From NCBI GenBank assembly GCA_023392205.1, contig JAEVZN010000247.1:1-7413 (forward strand): a stretch of 7,413 bases of DNA. Reading direction: 5' to 3'. Shown piece by piece: positions 5,121 to 7,413 of this stretch. The notes beneath the pieces were generated by a model. The model was not told the DNA's origin. It ran no database searches and saw only the letters and a program-made list of their open reading frames with translations. The translations under genes and the position numbers were made by a program. The first letter of the stretch is position 1, and every line of letters starts with the position of its first letter. Source of the stretch: Pseudomonadota bacterium (lineage in GTDB: Bacteria > Pseudomonadota > Alphaproteobacteria > Rhizobiales > Xanthobacteraceae).

Positions 5121-6302
5121 TTACAAGCCCGCCTCGATGGCGCGGAGCAAGCGGAAGCGCATCGCGCCATCGTTGCTGGCATCCGAGATCACCAGACGCA
5201 CCCGCCCGTTATTCTTGGTGTCGGCATAACCCGCCAATGTGCGCACGCCGGCCAGCGATCCGGTCTTGGTCAAACTGCCGTCCGGGCTGCGCAGCAGATT
5301 GGCATGCGGCGCGAACAGCGTCAGCACGCCGGCCAGACCGCGCGCCGTGAAGCGGTTGCCGCGGCTGATGCCCGCTCCCTCTTCCAGATCGATGTCGGCG
5401 GCGAGTCCGTGCGCTGCGAGCATCTCGCTTGCAACCTTGCGTGACTTGGCGAGGCTGACCGGTCCGCCCAGCCGATGCGCGCCGATTTCCAGAAAGACCT
5501 GATTGGCGATGTAATTGTTCGACGCCTTGAGCAATTCGACCAGAATGCCCGACATCGGACGCGACTGAAGGTGAACATAGACCGGCTTCAGTCCCGCGGG
5601 CACGCTGCCGATCGAGACATCGCCCTTCACACTGCCGCCGGCCCGGTCAATGAAGGCTGCGATCAGTTCGCCTGCATATTGCAGGCTCACTTTCGGGTCC
5701 TGACTGAGGCTGATGCGGCCGCGTCCGTTCGGACCGCGCGCGCGAAACTGACTGATCGCGAGCGGAGTGATCGGCGTCTGTTTCTCGGCCGAGCGCACCG
5801 TCTTGCCCTTGCGCACGGCATTGATGGTGTTGAAATTCACCGCCAGCGCCGTGTTCAGCGCATTATAGGCTTCGCCGGTATTCTCGATGCCGGGGATGCG
5901 CAGATCCGACGGAAAATAGCTCGCATCCACCACGATGCCCGTGACCGGCGCCTTGCCGATGATTGCGACCAGACTGGTCGCAAGCTCCGACAACTCTTCG
6001 GAGATCAGGAACGGATCGCCGCCGCCGCGCACATAGAGCACCCGTTTGTCATCGAGATAAAAGCGCGTCTGGAAGCGGTAATCGCTCCCAAGCACTTCCA
6101 GCGCCAGCCAGGCGGTGACGATCTTGGCGACCGATGCGGGCACGAAAGGCTGGCCGGCATTCTGCGCAATGAGTGCGTTACCCTTGGAATCCAGCACAAG
6201 CACCAGCGCCTTCGGGGCAAGAGCTTCGATCTTTTCCTTCACATCGGCAAATGCCGGCGCAGGGATCAGAAGCAGGACAAGAAAAAGGCAGCGCGCCAAC
6301 AT
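5121..6302 (-). CDS. dacB: D-alanyl-D-alanine carboxypeptidase/endopeptidase, PBP4 type (peptidase family S13)
   Basis: The product is 393 residues from ATG 6302, which has GGA seven bases upstream and starts a clean Sec signal peptide (LFLVLLLIPAPAFA, cut after residue 19). An in-frame start at 6401 would add 33 residues and spoil the signal. All three active-site motifs of the serine penicillin-binding proteins are present: S57-V-A-K60 (nucleophile and general base), S261-N-N263, and K346-T-G348 within DGSLTKTG. The order and spacing fit the S13 family, which trims the terminal D-Ala from peptidoglycan stem peptides and cleaves cross-bridges in the periplasm. It is about 80 residues shorter than E. 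coli PBP4. The SxxK-to-SxN stretch is about 40 residues shorter, suggesting a reduced inserted domain. It converges on the AraC gene with four bases between stops and diverges from the BcsS-like gene. Symbol by family only. Confidence 0.87.
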   Translation of the reverse strand: MLARCLFLVLLLIPAPAFADVKEKIEALAPKALVLVLDSKGNALIAQNAGQPFVPASVAKIVTAWLALEVLGSDYRFQTRFYLDDKRVLYVRGGGDPFLISEELSELATSLVAIIGKAPVTGIVVDASYFPSDLRIPGIENTGEAYNALNTALAVNFNTINAVRKGKTVRSAEKQTPITPLAISQFRARGPNGRGRISLSQDPKVSLQYAGELIAAFIDRAGGSVKGDVSIGSVPAGLKPVYVHLQSRPMSGILVELLKASNNYIANQVFLEIGAHRLGGPVSLAKSRKVASEMLAAHGLAADIDLEEGAGISRGNRFTARGLAGVLTLFAPHANLLRSPDGSLTKTGSLAGVRTLAGYADTKNNGRVRLVISDASNDGAMRFRLLRAIEAGL

Positions 6303-6353
6303 CGAAACATCCGTCCAGACGTCCGGCGCGCAGGATGCGGCGCCGACCCGAAG

Positions 6354-6382
6354 CATATAGCGGGCCGCGCCCGGCACGTCAG
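6354..6382 (-). promoter_or_regulatory. Candidate sigma-70 promoter for the PBP4 gene
   Basis: On the minus strand, CTGACG (6382-6377, 4/6 to TTGACA) lies 17 bp from TATATG (6359-6354, 4/6 to TATAAT). Transcription would start near 6346, giving a leader of about 45 nt. The match is moderate and based on sequence only. Confidence 0.35.
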
Positions 6383-6404
6383 CCGGCGCACCATTACTCA
6401 ACCC

Positions 6405-6434
6405 TTGTCAACCTGTGATTGCACACGGTACCAT
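6405..6434 (+). promoter_or_regulatory. Candidate sigma-70 promoter for the bcsS-like gene
   Basis: TTGTCA (6405-6410, 5/6 to TTGACA) is followed after 18 bp by TACCAT (6429-6434, 4/6 to TATAAT). Between them lies TGTGATTGCACA (6414-6425), a TGTG-N4-CACA dyad that could bind a regulator. It lies back-to-back with the PBP4 promoter candidate, the two -35 boxes being 22 bp apart. The leader would be about 60 nt. Confidence 0.35.
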
Positions 6435-6502
6435 GTTCCGGCTGGGACCTGTATGTCGAGTTTTCGCGTTGCGTGCCGGGTGTCCGATTGTGGGTTCGGA
6501 TC

Positions 6503-7240
6503 ATGCGTTGCGTTCGGGTGCTGGCGGCGGCGCTTGTGGCCACCGCATCATGTGTCTGCCTGTGTGACCGCGTTGCCAGTGCCGATGCGATGCGGCGCGA
6601 CGACGATACGCTGCTGCTTTTCTCCGGCACCGATTTATGGCGGCATGGCTCCTTCTCGCATGGCGGCCTGCTATGGTCGCCGGGCGGCATCGACCGCGAA
6701 GGCTTCACCTTCAAATTGCTGATCGGCGGCGGCAGCTATCGTTATGAATCCGGCGCGCTCGGAAACTTCGATGTGACCGGCCACACTATCGTGGGCTTAG
6801 CCTTGCCCGGCTGGCGCTTCGTGCGCGACCGTTTCATCCTCACCGTCTTTGCCGGCCTCGATGCGCAGCATCATCTTCTGACGCCATACGATCCGGGCAA
6901 CAATCTTCGCGGCACGCATTACGGCGTCCGCGGCGCGGTCGAATTCTGGTTCGAGCCGGATGCCGCGACCATGTGGGCCGGCGATGCGTCGGTCTCCTCG
7001 GTCGGCACGAGCTATGCCGCCCGCATCGCCTATGGCTGGCGACTGTTCGATGCCCTCTATACGGGACCGGAATTCGGCGGCTTTGCCAGCGGCAATTCCT
7101 ACCGGCAATGGCGCGCGGGCCTGCATGTCACGGGACTTCGCACACATGCGATCGAATGGTCGCTGGGCGCAGGTTATGCGAGCGACAGCGACAGCCGCGA
7201 CGGTTTCTACGGACGGATCGGCCTGTTCACGCGCCGCTGA
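6503..7240 (+). CDS. bcsS: Cellulose biosynthesis protein BcsS-like, exported
   Basis: The product is 245 residues. The ATG at 6503 starts a Sec-type signal peptide (VLAAALVATAS core, cut probably after VASA, residue 27). An in-frame TTG at 6419 lies inside the promoter region and would bury the signal. The mature part is rich in Gly, Tyr, Phe and Trp with alternating polar/hydrophobic stretches, as in an outer-membrane or periplasmic beta-protein. The opening LLLFSGTDLWRHGSFSHGG, followed by SPGGIDREGF and GGGSYRYESG, matches my memory of the BcsS family, found with cellulose-synthase loci in Hyphomicrobiales; its molecular role is not established. No bcsA, bcsB or other cellulose gene is in the window, so its link to cellulose here is by family only. 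The signal peptide carries three Cys (17, 19, 21), but the lipobox is poor. It converges on the MocA-like gene with 13 bp between stops. Confidence 0.7.
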   Translation: MRCVRVLAAALVATASCVCLCDRVASADAMRRDDDTLLLFSGTDLWRHGSFSHGGLLWSPGGIDREGFTFKLLIGGGSYRYESGALGNFDVTGHTIVGLALPGWRFVRDRFILTVFAGLDAQHHLLTPYDPGNNLRGTHYGVRGAVEFWFEPDAATMWAGDASVSSVGTSYAARIAYGWRLFDALYTGPEFGGFASGNSYRQWRAGLHVTGLRTHAIEWSLGAGYASDSDSRDGFYGRIGLFTRR

Positions 7241-7253
7241 TCGAACACTGCAC

Positions 7254-7406
7254 CTAATGCCGTTCGAATTCCGCGCGAATGGCTTGCAAAGCCGCAGGCG
7301 TGTCGACATCGAGCAGCGTCCCCTGCCCGGTCATCGGCACATCGGCGACGGCTTCGGCATATTTCGCGATCAGGTGCCGCGCGCCCACATCGCCATCGAG
7401 ATTCAT
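7254..7406 (-). CDS. C-terminal end of a MocA/MobA-like nucleotidyltransferase, broken or cut at the window edge
   Basis: The 50 readable residues contain LDGDVGARHLI (3-13) and LLDVDTPAAL (31-40), the C-terminal signatures of MocA-type NTP transferases (CTP:molybdopterin cytidylyltransferase and relatives), which activate the molybdenum cofactor. A full protein is about 200 residues, so the catalytic N-terminal part with the nucleotide-binding Gly-rich loop is missing. The ATG at 7406 is probably an internal Met: GD-x-GAR sits some three quarters along the normal protein. The codon just before it is TAG (7409-7407), in frame, four bases from the window end. A TTG-to-TAG change or a sequence error would explain it. 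It may be a pseudogene, a nonsense allele, or an artefact at a contig end. The exact substrate cannot be told from this fragment. Confidence 0.6.
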   Translation of the reverse strand: MNLDGDVGARHLIAKYAEAVADVPMTGQGTLLDVDTPAALQAIRAEFERH

Positions 7407-7413
7407 CTATTCG

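Noticed and set aside
4238..5182. Minus-strand 314-codon frame antisense to the AraC gene
   Set aside because: The product is low-complexity and His/Gln/Arg-rich; the + strand encodes a clear cupin plus double HTH.
6406..6411. Perfect TTGACA on the minus strand as a -35 box for PBP4
   Set aside because: No -10-like hexamer lies 16-19 bp downstream; TAATGG is only about nine bases away.
5475..6722. Plus-strand open frame (415 codons) antisense to the PBP4 gene
   Set aside because: The opposite strand carries all three PBP motifs and a signal peptide; the antisense product has no recognisable domain.

Overview
The window looks like chromosomal DNA of an alphaproteobacterium, most likely of the order Hyphomicrobiales (Bradyrhizobium/Xanthobacter-like). 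Evidence for this is the GC-rich coding sequence with strong third-position bias and the presence of a BcsS-type cellulose-associated protein, a family I associate with that order. The genus cannot be fixed from the sequence. I see no tRNA, rRNA, CRISPR array, insertion sequence or phage gene.

Left part (1-3020, all on +): four tandem paralogues of one family, the first cut by the window edge. Each complete copy has an N-terminal module of about three membrane helices, a linker with the motif GD-x-x-M-x-W-(I/V)-K-P-F, a CRP-type cyclic-nucleotide-binding (CNB) domain with an intact phosphate-binding cassette (GELG...RT), and a short helical tail. None has a DNA-binding HTH, a kinase, a cyclase or a channel pore. 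They look like membrane-tethered cyclic-nucleotide receptors whose output is unknown, with a layout like animal Popeye-domain proteins. The copies are separated by 114, 334 and 151 bp. The largest gap holds a 61-nt imperfect hairpin next to an A-rich tract, which reads as an intrinsic terminator on the minus strand. This array is the most unusual part of the window.

Middle part (3021-5116): an MFS exporter-like gene (-) and an AraC-family regulator (+) diverge from a 101-bp region. That region contains a 46-bp imperfect inverted repeat, a good candidate operator. The regulator probably controls the transporter, as in the E. coli NimR/NimT arrangement.

Right part (5121-7413): a secreted penicillin-binding protein 4-type D-Ala-D-Ala carboxypeptidase (-) diverges from a BcsS-like exported protein (+), with possible back-to-back promoters in the 200-bp gap. 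The window ends in the C-terminal end of a MocA-like nucleotidyltransferase (-), which has an in-frame stop just before the edge.

The three convergent gene pairs are packed with 0, 4 and 13 bp between stop codons, leaving no room for ordinary terminators. Apart from the regulator/transporter pair and the CNB array, the genes do not form an obvious shared pathway.
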